Shown here: positions 57,110 to 64,000 of the stretch, piece after piece | Numbering within the stretch: the stretch's first letter is position 1 | How the letters are laid out: every line of letters begins with the position of its first letter | Assembly (NCBI RefSeq): GCF_027497215.1 | Contig: NZ_CP114904.1 | Span: 6,106,501-6,170,500, forward strand | Source: Micromonospora sp. WMMD812 | Lineage (GTDB): Bacteria > Actinomycetota > Actinomycetes > Mycobacteriales > Micromonosporaceae | Length of the DNA: 64,000 nucleotides | Reading direction: 5' to 3' | Position numbers and translations under genes: made by a program | Notes under the pieces: generated by a model | The model's input: only the letters and a program-made list of their open reading frames with translations | Databases searched by the model: none | Told to the model about the DNA's origin: nothing

Positions 57110-58552
57110 TCAGAGGCGGGCGCCGACGTGGATGGCGACCGCGTCGTGCGCCGGGACGTTCGCCGTGAACCAGCCGTTGCCGTCCACCGTGATCACTGGC
57201 CCGCTGCACGAGCCGTTTCCGAAGGTGCCGTGGATGACGTCGCAGTAGCGGCCGGCGGGCAGGCCGGTGTAGTACGACCGCCCGGTGATCGCCTGGTCCT
57301 CGTCGTTGACGGTGAGGTAGCCCTTCCCGGCCCGGCTGAACGCGATGTGGTTGTTGCCGTTGTCGTACCAGTTGGCGACGCCGGCGCCCTCGGTGGCGTT
57401 GCGGAACCCGACCATGTTGGCGATCACCGGCCAGCGGTGTTCGCATTCCCAGCCGGAGTAGCAGGTGGTGTTCAGCGTCTTGTTGCCGCCGTCCGAGGGC
57501 GGGCCCTGGTCGCGGTTGCCGAAGGTGTAGCTCGACATCACGGTGGGGGAGCCGTACGGCCAGGCCAGCATGAAGGCGTTGGCCAGCGCGTAGATCCCCC
57601 GGTCGCGGTAGGTCAGCACGCCACCGTCGCGCTGGGTGTCGTGGTTGTCCACGAAGACCGCCGCCGGGCCGCTCGGCAGGTGACCCCAGCCCTCACCGAA
57701 GTTGCGCAGGTACGCCAGCCGCTCGGAACGGAACACCCGGGCCAGGTCCTTGCCGTAGCGGAACTCGTGCACGTCCCCGTTGCCGGTGTACTCGGTCGGC
57801 TGGATCGGCTCGCCCGCGCCGTGGATGACCTCCTGCACGAGGTACGCCGGGCGGGAGAGCCGCGCCCGGATGGCCGCGATGTCGGCGGCCGGCATGTGCT
57901 TGCTCGCGTCCATCCGGAACCCGTCGACACCGAGCGCGAGCAGGTCGTTGAGGTACGCGGCGAGCCGACCCCGCACGTAGTCGGACTCCGTCCGCAGGTC
58001 GGCGAGATTGACCAGTTCGCAGTTCTGCACCTCGTACCGGTCGTGGTAGTTGACGATGTCGTCGTTGCCGTTCCGGCCGCAGTGGTGGAAGTCCTGGGAC
58101 TGGTAGCTGCCCGGGTAGTCGTAGTGCCCGTAGGTCGAGCCCGCCCATCCGGTGCCGCCGGCGTCCTGCCCGGACATGTGGTTGACCACCGCGTCGACGA
58201 TCACCTTCACGCCGGCGGCGTGGCAGGTGTTCACCATGGACTGGAACTGGGCGCGGGTGCCCTTGCGTGACTCGATCCGGTAGCTGACCGGCTGGTACGC
58301 CACCCACCACTGGGCGCCGCGGACGTGCTCCTGGGGCGGGGAGACCTGGACGTAGCCGTAGCCCTTCGGGCCGAGGGTGCTCTGGCACTCGGCGGCGACC
58401 GACGGCCAGTTCCACTCGAAGAGCTGGACGATGACCTTCTTGGTGCCGCTGGGGGCCGCCGCGGCCGGGGGTGCCGTGGCGGCGGTCGGGACGATCAGGC
58501 TGGCGAGCAGGCCGGCGGCGAGGATCGCCGCGCGGCATCGGCGTCGATGCAT
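57110..58552 (-). CDS. Secreted alpha-amylase (GH13)
   Basis: A 480-residue starch-hydrolysing enzyme. The signal peptide spans residues 1-33 (ending AAAAP). All four GH13 regions are clear: DAVVNH (I), GFRMDASKH with the nucleophile Asp (II), a Glu in YLVQEVIHG (III) and FVDNHD (IV). FEWNWPSVAAEC and GYVQVSPPQEH mark the actinobacterial/animal-type subfamily. Length is normal without a starch-binding module. Expression is likely inducible by maltodextrins (see the promoter at 58622-58679). It cuts internal alpha-1,4 bonds outside the cell. Confidence 0.95.
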   Translation of the reverse strand: MHRRRCRAAILAAGLLASLIVPTAATAPPAAAAPSGTKKVIVQLFEWNWPSVAAECQSTLGPKGYGYVQVSPPQEHVRGAQWWVAYQPVSYRIESRKGTRAQFQSMVNTCHAAGVKVIVDAVVNHMSGQDAGGTGWAGSTYGHYDYPGSYQSQDFHHCGRNGNDDIVNYHDRYEVQNCELVNLADLRTESDYVRGRLAAYLNDLLALGVDGFRMDASKHMPAADIAAIRARLSRPAYLVQEVIHGAGEPIQPTEYTGNGDVHEFRYGKDLARVFRSERLAYLRNFGEGWGHLPSGPAAVFVDNHDTQRDGGVLTYRDRGIYALANAFMLAWPYGSPTVMSSYTFGNRDQGPPSDGGNKTLNTTCYSGWECEHRWPVIANMVGFRNATEGAGVANWYDNGNNHIAFSRAGKGYLTVNDEDQAITGRSYYTGLPAGRYCDVIHGTFGNGSCSGPVITVDGNGWFTANVPAHDAVAIHVGARL

Positions 58553-58621
58553 CGGGGCTCCTGACGGGGGCGGGGGGACGACGGTGGCGCAGCGGGGGCG
58601 GGCGCCTCGACTGCCGGAATC

Positions 58622-58679
58622 TTGCAGCAGCGGGCTGAAATTTTCGGAAAGGTTACAAGCGCGTTGCAGTGACTGTCAA
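58622..58679 (-). promoter_or_regulatory. Amylase promoter with TTGCAG boxes
   Basis: On the minus strand a perfect -35, TTGACA (58674-58679), is followed after 16 bases by TGTAAC (58652-58657) as -10. Two TTGCAG boxes in the same orientation (58622-58627 and 58664-58669) are 42 bases apart, four helical turns; one lies between -35 and -10. Repeats of this kind are known in Streptomyces amylase promoters. GAAATTTTC (58637-58645) is another candidate box. The rest of the gap to 58942 has no gene; a related GAAATTTC occurs near 58841. Confidence 0.6.
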
Positions 58680-58942
58680 CGCATGGACATGCATCGCTGT
58701 CTGGCGTCGGCGGCCACCGACGGGTCGTCCCGCGGCCGGCCTCCCGGCCAGTCGGCGGGCGGCCGGCAGGCGGCCGGCGGGGCGTTCGGCGGGGCGGCGG
58801 CCCACACGCGCGGCGGCGTCCGGCGGTTCGATCCGGCGGCGAAATTTCTGCGCCTCCGGTGATCCGCCCGCGGCGCCGCTCCGTACTCGATGGGGGAGCG
58901 GGTCGGCCGGCGGTACGCCGCCGCTAGACGATCGAGGAGCAG

Positions 58943-60598
58943 ATGGCCCGGGCTAAGCAGAACCAGAGGGCGACGACCGTCCGGACCAGCGAGAGCAGCC
59001 GGGGGGTACGCGGCCGGTCCCGGCCTGCGATGGCCGCACTGATCTTCTCCGCGCTCGCCGCGGCATGGGCCGCCGTGATGCTCACCGGCGCCGGCCAGCG
59101 GGCGTACGCGTACGGCTTCTTCTTCACCGAGTTCTTCGCCGGCGTGGTCACCCTGGTCGCGCTGAGCCTCACCGTCATGCTGGGCCTGCTCGCCACCGAC
59201 CGGCTGGTCCTGCTGATCCGGCACCGGGTGCTGCTCCAGTCCGCGCACCGGGCGACCGGTGTCCTCGGCGTCGTCGGCCTCCTGTTCCACGTGCTCACCA
59301 AGGTGGCCACGGGCCGGGCGGCGAGCACGGACGCCGTGGTGCCCTTCGTCGGCGGCCGAGGGCTCTACGTCGGGCTCGGCACGGTGGCCGCCCTGCTGAT
59401 GGTCAGCGTGCTCTGGACCGGCATCATCCGGGCCCGGTTCGCCGGCGTCGGTCCGAAGTGGCTCTGGCGGGCGCTGCACTCCCTGGCGTACCTCGCCTGG
59501 CCCTTCGCCCTGGTGCACGGCCTGTACGCCGGCCGCCCGGCGAAGTCCTGGGTCATGCTGAGCTACCTGGCCTGCCTGCTGCTGGTGGTGTTGGCGCTGC
59601 TGGTCCGCCTCTCGGTGACCGTGGGCCGGCGCAGCCGGGAGCAGCACCAGGCCGCCGCGATGAACCAGGCCCTCCTCGCCCGACCGGCCGAGGAGGGCCA
59701 GGGACGGTCGCTGCTGGCCGGGCTGGTGCGCCGCGGCGACGCCAAGCGTGCCGCTCAGGCCGCCCGGGAGCGCCGCGAGGCCGAGTGGGCGCGGACCACC
59801 GCGGAGCTCTCCGTGCCGGCGGGCGGGCGGCGGCGCGATCCGGAGCGGTTCACCGTGCCGGTGGTGCCGGAGCCGGGCACCCTCCGCGAACCGGTGCGGC
59901 CCGGCCGCCGCGAGCGGGACGAGGAGCGGGCCGCCCGGCGTACCAGCCGGAGCCGGACGGCGGAGGCCGCACCGGCGGCGTCCCGGTCCGCCCGGTACCG
60001 GGACGAGGAGCCGGAGGTGGAGACGACGCGATCGCGGCGTCGCCGCGCCGAGGAACCGGCGTCGGGTCGATCCCGGCGCGGCCGGGTGGAGGAGACGCAG
60101 CCGGCCGCCGACGAGCGGACCGGGAGCCGGTCCCCCGGGTCGAGCCGGCGGCGTCGCCGCGCGGAGGACGAGGTCGACGCCGGCGCCCGGTACCCGGCCC
60201 CGCGCCGGCGGGTCGACCAGCCGGAGGAGCCGTGGACCAGCCCGCGCCGCTGGGAGGCCGCCGAGCCGATCTCGGCCGGACCCGTCTCCGCCGGCCCGGT
60301 CTCCGGCACGCCGATCTCCGGTACGCCGATCTCGGCGGAGCCGCGCAGCGGCGGTGGCCGGCACAGCGTCGAGGAGGACGTGCCGGAGGAGCCGGACTAC
60401 TGGCGTCCGCCGGCCCGGTACGCGCCGGAGGAGCCGCCGGTGCCGGTCGACGACACCCCGACCCTGGTCGACCTGGCCTCCCGCCGGGCGCGAAAGGCCT
60501 CCGGGGAGGGCCGGTCCGGCCGCCGCAAGCGGGCCAACGCCAACGCGGACGCGGTGGACGGGGCGTACTGGGCCGGGCTGCGGGGTGAGGCGAAGTGA
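58943..60598 (+). CDS. Ferric-reductase-like membrane protein
   Basis: A 551-residue protein. Residues 30-235 form a ferric-reductase-type transmembrane domain with five to six helices and candidate haem-ligand histidines in QSAHRATG, LLFHVLTK, ALHSLAYLAW and LVHGLYAG. The remaining 310 residues are highly charged (Arg/Glu) with a low-complexity GPVSAGPVSGTPISGTPIS stretch, probably disordered and cytoplasmic. Start ATG 58943 after GAGGAGCAG. Its stop overlaps the start of the NuoF-like gene, so electrons from that protein probably cross the membrane through its haems. Electron acceptor unknown. Confidence 0.85.
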   Translation: MARAKQNQRATTVRTSESSRGVRGRSRPAMAALIFSALAAAWAAVMLTGAGQRAYAYGFFFTEFFAGVVTLVALSLTVMLGLLATDRLVLLIRHRVLLQSAHRATGVLGVVGLLFHVLTKVATGRAASTDAVVPFVGGRGLYVGLGTVAALLMVSVLWTGIIRARFAGVGPKWLWRALHSLAYLAWPFALVHGLYAGRPAKSWVMLSYLACLLLVVLALLVRLSVTVGRRSREQHQAAAMNQALLARPAEEGQGRSLLAGLVRRGDAKRAAQAARERREAEWARTTAELSVPAGGRRRDPERFTVPVVPEPGTLREPVRPGRRERDEERAARRTSRSRTAEAAPAASRSARYRDEEPEVETTRSRRRRAEEPASGRSRRGRVEETQPAADERTGSRSPGSSRRRRRAEDEVDAGARYPAPRRRVDQPEEPWTSPRRWEAAEPISAGPVSAGPVSGTPISGTPISAEPRSGGGRHSVEEDVPEEPDYWRPPARYAPEEPPVPVDDTPTLVDLASRRARKASGEGRSGRRKRANANADAVDGAYWAGLRGEAK

Positions 60599-62061
60599 TG
60601 CGGACGACGGTCCCGCCGGTCGCCTGCGTCGGTGAGCCCCGGCTGACCGCCGGCTTCGCCGAGTTCGGTCGGCTGGACCTGGCCGCGCACGAGCAGGTGC
60701 ACGGGCCGGTGGGCCCGATGGAGCCGGCCAGCCTGCTCCGGCTCGCCGAGGGGATACAGCTCAAGGGCAAGGGCGGGGCGGGCTTCCCGTTCGCCCGGAA
60801 GCTGCGCGCGGTACTGGAGTCCTGCGAGCGGCAGGACCTGAGCGCGGTGGTGGTGGTCAACGCCACCGAGGGGGAGCCGGGCAGCTGGAAGGACAAGGTG
60901 CTGCTGACCCGGGCCCCGCACCTGATCCTGGACGGCGCGGCACTGGCCGCGTACGCGCTGGACGCCGAAGAGATCGTGATCGGCGTGACCGACGACGTCG
61001 TGGGGCGCGAGTCGCTGACGGAGGCGCTCGCGGAGCGCCGGATGCCGGTGCCGGCCACCATCGTCACCGTCCCGCACCGGTTCATCTCCGGCGAGGGCGG
61101 CGCACTGGTCAACGGGATCAACGGGCTGCCGCACATCCCGCCCGGCACCAAGAAGCGCTCCAGCGACTCCGGCGTCGGCGGGCTGCCCACTCTCCTGTCG
61201 AACGCGGAGACGTTCGCCCAACTGGCCGTGGCCGCCCGGCTCGGCCCGTACGAGTACGCCGCCGTCGGCACCGACGACGAGCCGGGCACCGTGCTGCTCA
61301 CCGTCACCGGCGCGGCCGGCCGGCCGGCGGTCGTCGAGTGCGCGGGCGGCACGCCGCTGCGCGACATCCTCGACCTCTGCGAGGTGCCCGACGGCCCCGG
61401 CATCCTGACCGGCGGCTACCACGGAAAGTGGATCACCGCGGAGGCGGCGGACCGGGCGGAGATCTCCCGCAAGGGGCTGGCCGCGGTCGGCGGCACGCTG
61501 GGGGCCGGCATCATGATCCCGCTCGGCGCCGACACCTGCCCGCTCGGCGAGGCCGCCCAGGTGGTGCGCTACCTCGCCGGCGAGTCCGCCGGCCAGTGCG
61601 GGCCGTGCAGGATGGGCCTGCCGGATCTGGCCCGAGCCGTGGACCTCGCGGTCGCCGGCAGCCGGCCCGCCGACGTCGTGCGGGCCGCCGCCGGCGAGGT
61701 GAAGGGCCGCGGGGCGTGCAGCCACCCCGACGGTACGGCCCGGTTCGCGCTCTCCGCGATCGAGGTCTTCGTGGAGGACCTGCGCCTGCACTCGACCGGC
61801 GAGGGCTGCGGCCGGCGGGTCAAGGGCGTGCTGGGACTGCCCGGCGCGCCCGACCCGGACCCGCAGAAGCTCACCCTCGACTGGTCCCGCTGTGACGGGC
61901 ACGGGCTCTGCGCGCACGTGGTGCCGGACTTCATCCGGCTGGACGCCAACGGCTACCCGGCCTTCCCGCCGACCCCGGTGCCGACGTGGCTGCGCCAGGG
62001 CGCGATGAAGGCGGTCAAGGTCTGTCCCGAGCTGGCCCTGCGGCTGGCCAAGGCCGAGTGA
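60598..62061 (+). CDS. NuoF-like flavoprotein fused to a ferredoxin
   Basis: A 487-residue protein. Residues 40-370 match NuoF/HoxF NADH-binding flavoprotein subunits: GKGGAGFPFARK (NAD loop), VVVNATEGEPGSWKD (FMN loop), and SAGQCGPCRMG with the later CSHPDG Cys for the N3-type [4Fe-4S] cluster. The C-terminal 65 residues form a small ferredoxin with WSRCDGHGLCAHVVPD and VCPELAL, a pattern typical of a [3Fe-4S] single-cluster ferredoxin. It probably oxidises NAD(P)H and feeds the ferric-reductase-like protein. ATG 60598 overlaps the previous stop. Confidence 0.87.
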   Translation: MRTTVPPVACVGEPRLTAGFAEFGRLDLAAHEQVHGPVGPMEPASLLRLAEGIQLKGKGGAGFPFARKLRAVLESCERQDLSAVVVVNATEGEPGSWKDKVLLTRAPHLILDGAALAAYALDAEEIVIGVTDDVVGRESLTEALAERRMPVPATIVTVPHRFISGEGGALVNGINGLPHIPPGTKKRSSDSGVGGLPTLLSNAETFAQLAVAARLGPYEYAAVGTDDEPGTVLLTVTGAAGRPAVVECAGGTPLRDILDLCEVPDGPGILTGGYHGKWITAEAADRAEISRKGLAAVGGTLGAGIMIPLGADTCPLGEAAQVVRYLAGESAGQCGPCRMGLPDLARAVDLAVAGSRPADVVRAAAGEVKGRGACSHPDGTARFALSAIEVFVEDLRLHSTGEGCGRRVKGVLGLPGAPDPDPQKLTLDWSRCDGHGLCAHVVPDFIRLDANGYPAFPPTPVPTWLRQGAMKAVKVCPELALRLAKAE

Positions 62062-62085
62062 CGGCCGCGACGAAGGGAGCCGCCG

Positions 62086-62805
62086 ATGTGGTCGGTGGAC
62101 AGCGGGGAGCCGGCCCGGGCGTCGGCCGGCGACGCGGCCCGGCTGCCGCGCGTCCCGGCATCAGGTCGCACGTCGGCCGGGGTGCGGGGCATCGCGCGCG
62201 TCCCGGCGTCGGGTCGCGCCGCGGCCCGGGTGCGGGGCGTCGCCGCGGGGATCGCCCTGCTCGCGCTGCTGGCGGCCATGACGTCCTGTGCCGGCGGCGG
62301 TGAGCCCGGGGCGATCGCCGCACCGCCGGTCGCGCCGGCGTCCGGGCCCGCGCCCGCGCCCGCATCCGGGGCCGCGTCCGGGACGCCGGCGGCGGTCCGG
62401 GTGCCGGACACCCTCGACTTCACCGCCACCACGCTCGACGGCGCGCCCTTCTCCGGCGCCGGCCTCACGGGCCGGCCGGTCGTCCTCTGGTTCTGGGCCC
62501 CGTGGTGCGCCACCTGCGCGAGCCAGGCGTGGACGGTCGCCGAGGTCGCGCCGGCGTACCGGGACCGCGTGCCGGTCGTGGGCGTCGCCGGACTCGGCGA
62601 GCAGCGGGCGATGCGCGACTTCGTCACCGAGTTCGAGCTGGCCGGGGTGCCGCAGCTCGACGACCGGGCCGGGAAGGTCTGGAGACGCTTCGAGGTGGTC
62701 GAGCAGAGCACCTTCGTGATCATCGACCGGGACGGGAGGGTGGTCCACCGGGGCTTCCTCGACGGCGAGGCGCTCACCGCGCGGCTCGCCGCGCTGGCCG
62801 GCTGA
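62086..62805 (+). CDS. TlpA/redoxin-like thioredoxin lipoprotein
   Basis: A 239-residue protein. A long Arg/Ala-rich N-terminus precedes the hydrophobic stretch GIALLALLAAMTSC, ending in a lipobox Cys, so an anchored extracellular lipoprotein is expected. The linker is Pro/Ala/Gly-rich. The thioredoxin-fold domain (residues 110-239) has WFWAPWCATCAS with a CxxC pair (Cys-Ala-Thr-Cys) and STFVIIDRDGRVVHRG. It reduces or oxidises extracytoplasmic disulfides. The stop overlaps the CcdA start, so CcdA probably supplies its electrons. Confidence 0.87.
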   Translation: MWSVDSGEPARASAGDAARLPRVPASGRTSAGVRGIARVPASGRAAARVRGVAAGIALLALLAAMTSCAGGGEPGAIAAPPVAPASGPAPAPASGAASGTPAAVRVPDTLDFTATTLDGAPFSGAGLTGRPVVLWFWAPWCATCASQAWTVAEVAPAYRDRVPVVGVAGLGEQRAMRDFVTEFELAGVPQLDDRAGKVWRRFEVVEQSTFVIIDRDGRVVHRGFLDGEALTARLAALAG

Positions 62806-63677
62806 TGACGACCGGGCTGCTGCTCGCGCTGACCGCCGGAATGCTCGGCGCGGTCAACCCGTGCGGCTTCGCGATGCTGCCGGCGTACCTGTCGCTGCTG
62901 GTGGCCGGGGCGCCGCACACCCGGGGCGCGGTGGGCCGCGCGCTCACCGCGGCCACCGGGCTGACGCTGGGGTACGTGCTGGTCTTCGGCGCCTTCGGCC
63001 TGGCGCTCGCCCCGCTCGCCGGATGGCTGCGGCCCCGACTGCCGTGGTTCACCGTCGTGCTGGGGCTGGTGCTCGTGGTCGCCGGGGGCTGGCTGCTCGC
63101 CGGTCGGCGGCTGCCCGCACCGGGCCGGTTCGCCCGGGCGCCCCGGCTCACCCGCTCGTGGGCGTCCATGGTGCTCTTCGGCGCGGCGTACGCGGTCGCC
63201 TCGCTGGGCTGCGCCATCGCCCCGTTCCTGGCGATCGTGGTGACGAGCCTCCAGGCCGGGTCGGCCCTGCGGGGGCTCGCGCTGTTCGGGGCGTACGCGC
63301 TGGGGATGGGTCTGGTGGTCGCGGTGGCCGCACTCGGCGTGGCGCTGGTGCGCGACGGGCTGGTGACCCGGCTGCGCGGCGCCGGCGCGCTGGTGCCCCG
63401 GCTCAGCGGGGTGGTGCTGGTGGCCGCCGGCGGCTACGTGGCCTGGTACGGCTGGTACGAGGCGCGGCTCGCCGCCGGCCGCCGCGACGCCCTGAGCGAC
63501 CCGGTGGTGCTCGCCGCGACCCGAGGCCAGCGAGCCCTGGCCGCGACCCTGGACGCGCTCGGCCCGGCGCCCGTCACGGCGGTGCTGGCCGCACTGCTCC
63601 TCGCCGCCGCCCTGTCCCGCCGTAACCGCCACTCGACGCGACGATCATGCAGTCGTGGTGGTGAACAAAGGGGGTGA
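62805..63677 (+). CDS. CcdA/DsbD-like membrane electron carrier
   Basis: A 290-residue membrane protein with about six to seven helices. The two redox cysteines are in the family-typical contexts AVNPCGFAMLPAYLSLL (helix 1) and ASLGCAIAPFLAIVV (helix 4). It passes reducing power from cytoplasmic thioredoxin to extracytoplasmic TlpA-type proteins. ATG 62805 overlaps the TlpA stop. The last 13 codons run into a long inverted repeat, so the C-terminal TRRSCSRGGEQRG is probably not conserved. Confidence 0.88.
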   Translation: MTTGLLLALTAGMLGAVNPCGFAMLPAYLSLLVAGAPHTRGAVGRALTAATGLTLGYVLVFGAFGLALAPLAGWLRPRLPWFTVVLGLVLVVAGGWLLAGRRLPAPGRFARAPRLTRSWASMVLFGAAYAVASLGCAIAPFLAIVVTSLQAGSALRGLALFGAYALGMGLVVAVAALGVALVRDGLVTRLRGAGALVPRLSGVVLVAAGGYVAWYGWYEARLAAGRRDALSDPVVLAATRGQRALAATLDALGPAPVTAVLAALLLAAALSRRNRHSTRRSCSRGGEQRG

Positions 63678-63710
63678 GTCCACCTTCCAGGCACCACAAC
63701 TGCATGATCG
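63642..63710. repeat. Long inverted repeat between convergent ccdA-like and serS genes
   Basis: Nineteen-base arms CGATCATGCAGTCGTGGTG (63642-63660) and its complement with one mismatch (63692-63710), loop 31 bases. It overlaps the 3' end of the CcdA gene and could serve as a bidirectional terminator. The core GATCATGCA recalls GATCTTGCA at 29670-29736. Confidence 0.65.
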
Positions 63711-63728
63711 ACGAGCAGGGGAGTGGGG

Positions 63729-64000
63729 TCAGCCCAGCGGGGTGAGGCGGTCGGTGCCCAGCTTGTCGCGGAGCACCTCCGGCACCAGCACGGTGCCGTC
63801 GGGCTGCTGGAACTGCTCCAGGATGGCCGGGAAGAGCCGGCTGGTGGCCAGCGCCGAACCGTTGAGCGTGTGCACGAACCGGGTCTGCTTGCCGCCCGGC
63901 TCCCGGTAGCGGATGGCCGCCCGGCGGGCCTGGTAGTCGCCGCCCCAGGAGACCGACGACACCTCCTTGTACTTGCCGGTGCTCGGCATCCAGACCTCGA
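63729..64000 (-). CDS. serS: Seryl-tRNA synthetase, C-terminal part
   Basis: The last 90 codons of a class II aminoacyl-tRNA synthetase; the 5' part lies beyond the window. [24 protein letters not shown] and [29 protein letters not shown] form the motif 2/3 end of SerRS, with the ATP-binding Arg in the last segment. It charges tRNA-Ser with serine. Convergent with the redox operon. Identification is near certain from these segments. Confidence 0.93.
   Translation of the reverse strand, partial: EVWMPSTGKYKEVSSVSWGGDYQARRAAIRYREPGGKQTRFVHTLNGSALATSRLFPAILEQFQQPDGTVLVPEVLRDKLGTDRLTPLG

Noticed and set aside
1..64000. CRISPR array, rRNA operon or replication origin
   Set aside because: No regularly spaced direct repeats, rRNA-like sequence or DnaA-box cluster was seen.

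Overview
The window is very GC-rich and gene-dense. It has overlapping ATGA/GTGA gene junctions, GTG and TTG starts, F420-type and ROK/ArsR genes and an ISL3 element. I read it as an actinomycete chromosome, most likely Micromonosporaceae (Micromonospora-like). That assignment rests on overall style and gene content, not on a marker gene. I see no rRNA operon, CRISPR array or replication origin.

Layout. (1) 1-3.0 kb: end of an ABC-2 exporter, a YihY/BrkB membrane protein and a small secreted four-cysteine protein. (2) 3.6-10 kb: a ROK regulator leading a ribose/inositol-type sugar ABC transporter (ATPase, permease, binding lipoprotein) and a Gfo/Idh/MocA sugar dehydrogenase. (3) 10.6-19.1 kb: eight tightly coupled genes forming an actinobacterial version of the Ebo cluster: inositol-phosphate-synthase-like cyclase, UbiA-type EboC, TIM-barrel isomerase, EboA, TatD-like EboB, EboE, phosphodiesterase-like EboF and a polyprenyl diphosphate synthase. 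(4) 19.4-28.7 kb: two large secreted multidomain proteins (PQQ-type sugar dehydrogenase/PKD/CBM6/ricin and ThuA/DUF1080/CBM6/ricin), an ISL3 insertion sequence sitting inside a perfect palindrome, a sugar isomerase and a second ROK regulator. Blocks 2 and 4 look like one system for oxidised or keto sugars.

(5) 28.8-36 kb: a YtxH-like protein, tRNA-Asn, an MMPL transporter plus FAD oxidoreductase, and a two-gene unit with an M16 peptidase. (6) 36.0-41.4 kb: a tRNA(CAT) whose 3' 45 bp is repeated perfectly 2.37 kb downstream, bounding a small integrated segment. A degenerate third repeat, LtrA, an imine-reductase-like gene and a chimeric sigma-factor/methyltransferase relic follow. (7) 41.4-43.8 kb: a SLOG-like protein with four membrane segments next to a membrane-anchored Nudix protein, a possible nucleotide-signalling pair. 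(8) 44.3-52.4 kb: a leaderless glycosidase-like pair, ArsR/SRPBCC, an F420 LLM oxidoreductase, a PH/DivIVA-like protein coupled to an alditol oxidase, a site-2 protease with CBS domains and an alpha/beta hydrolase.

(9) 52.6-56.1 kb: a drug-type ABC exporter with its own DesK/DesR-like two-component system. (10) 56.1-58.6 kb: L,D-transpeptidase and secreted alpha-amylase with a readable promoter. (11) 58.9-63.7 kb: a redox operon (ferric-reductase-like membrane protein, NuoF-like/ferredoxin fusion, thioredoxin-like lipoprotein, CcdA). (12) The end of serS closes the window on the minus strand.
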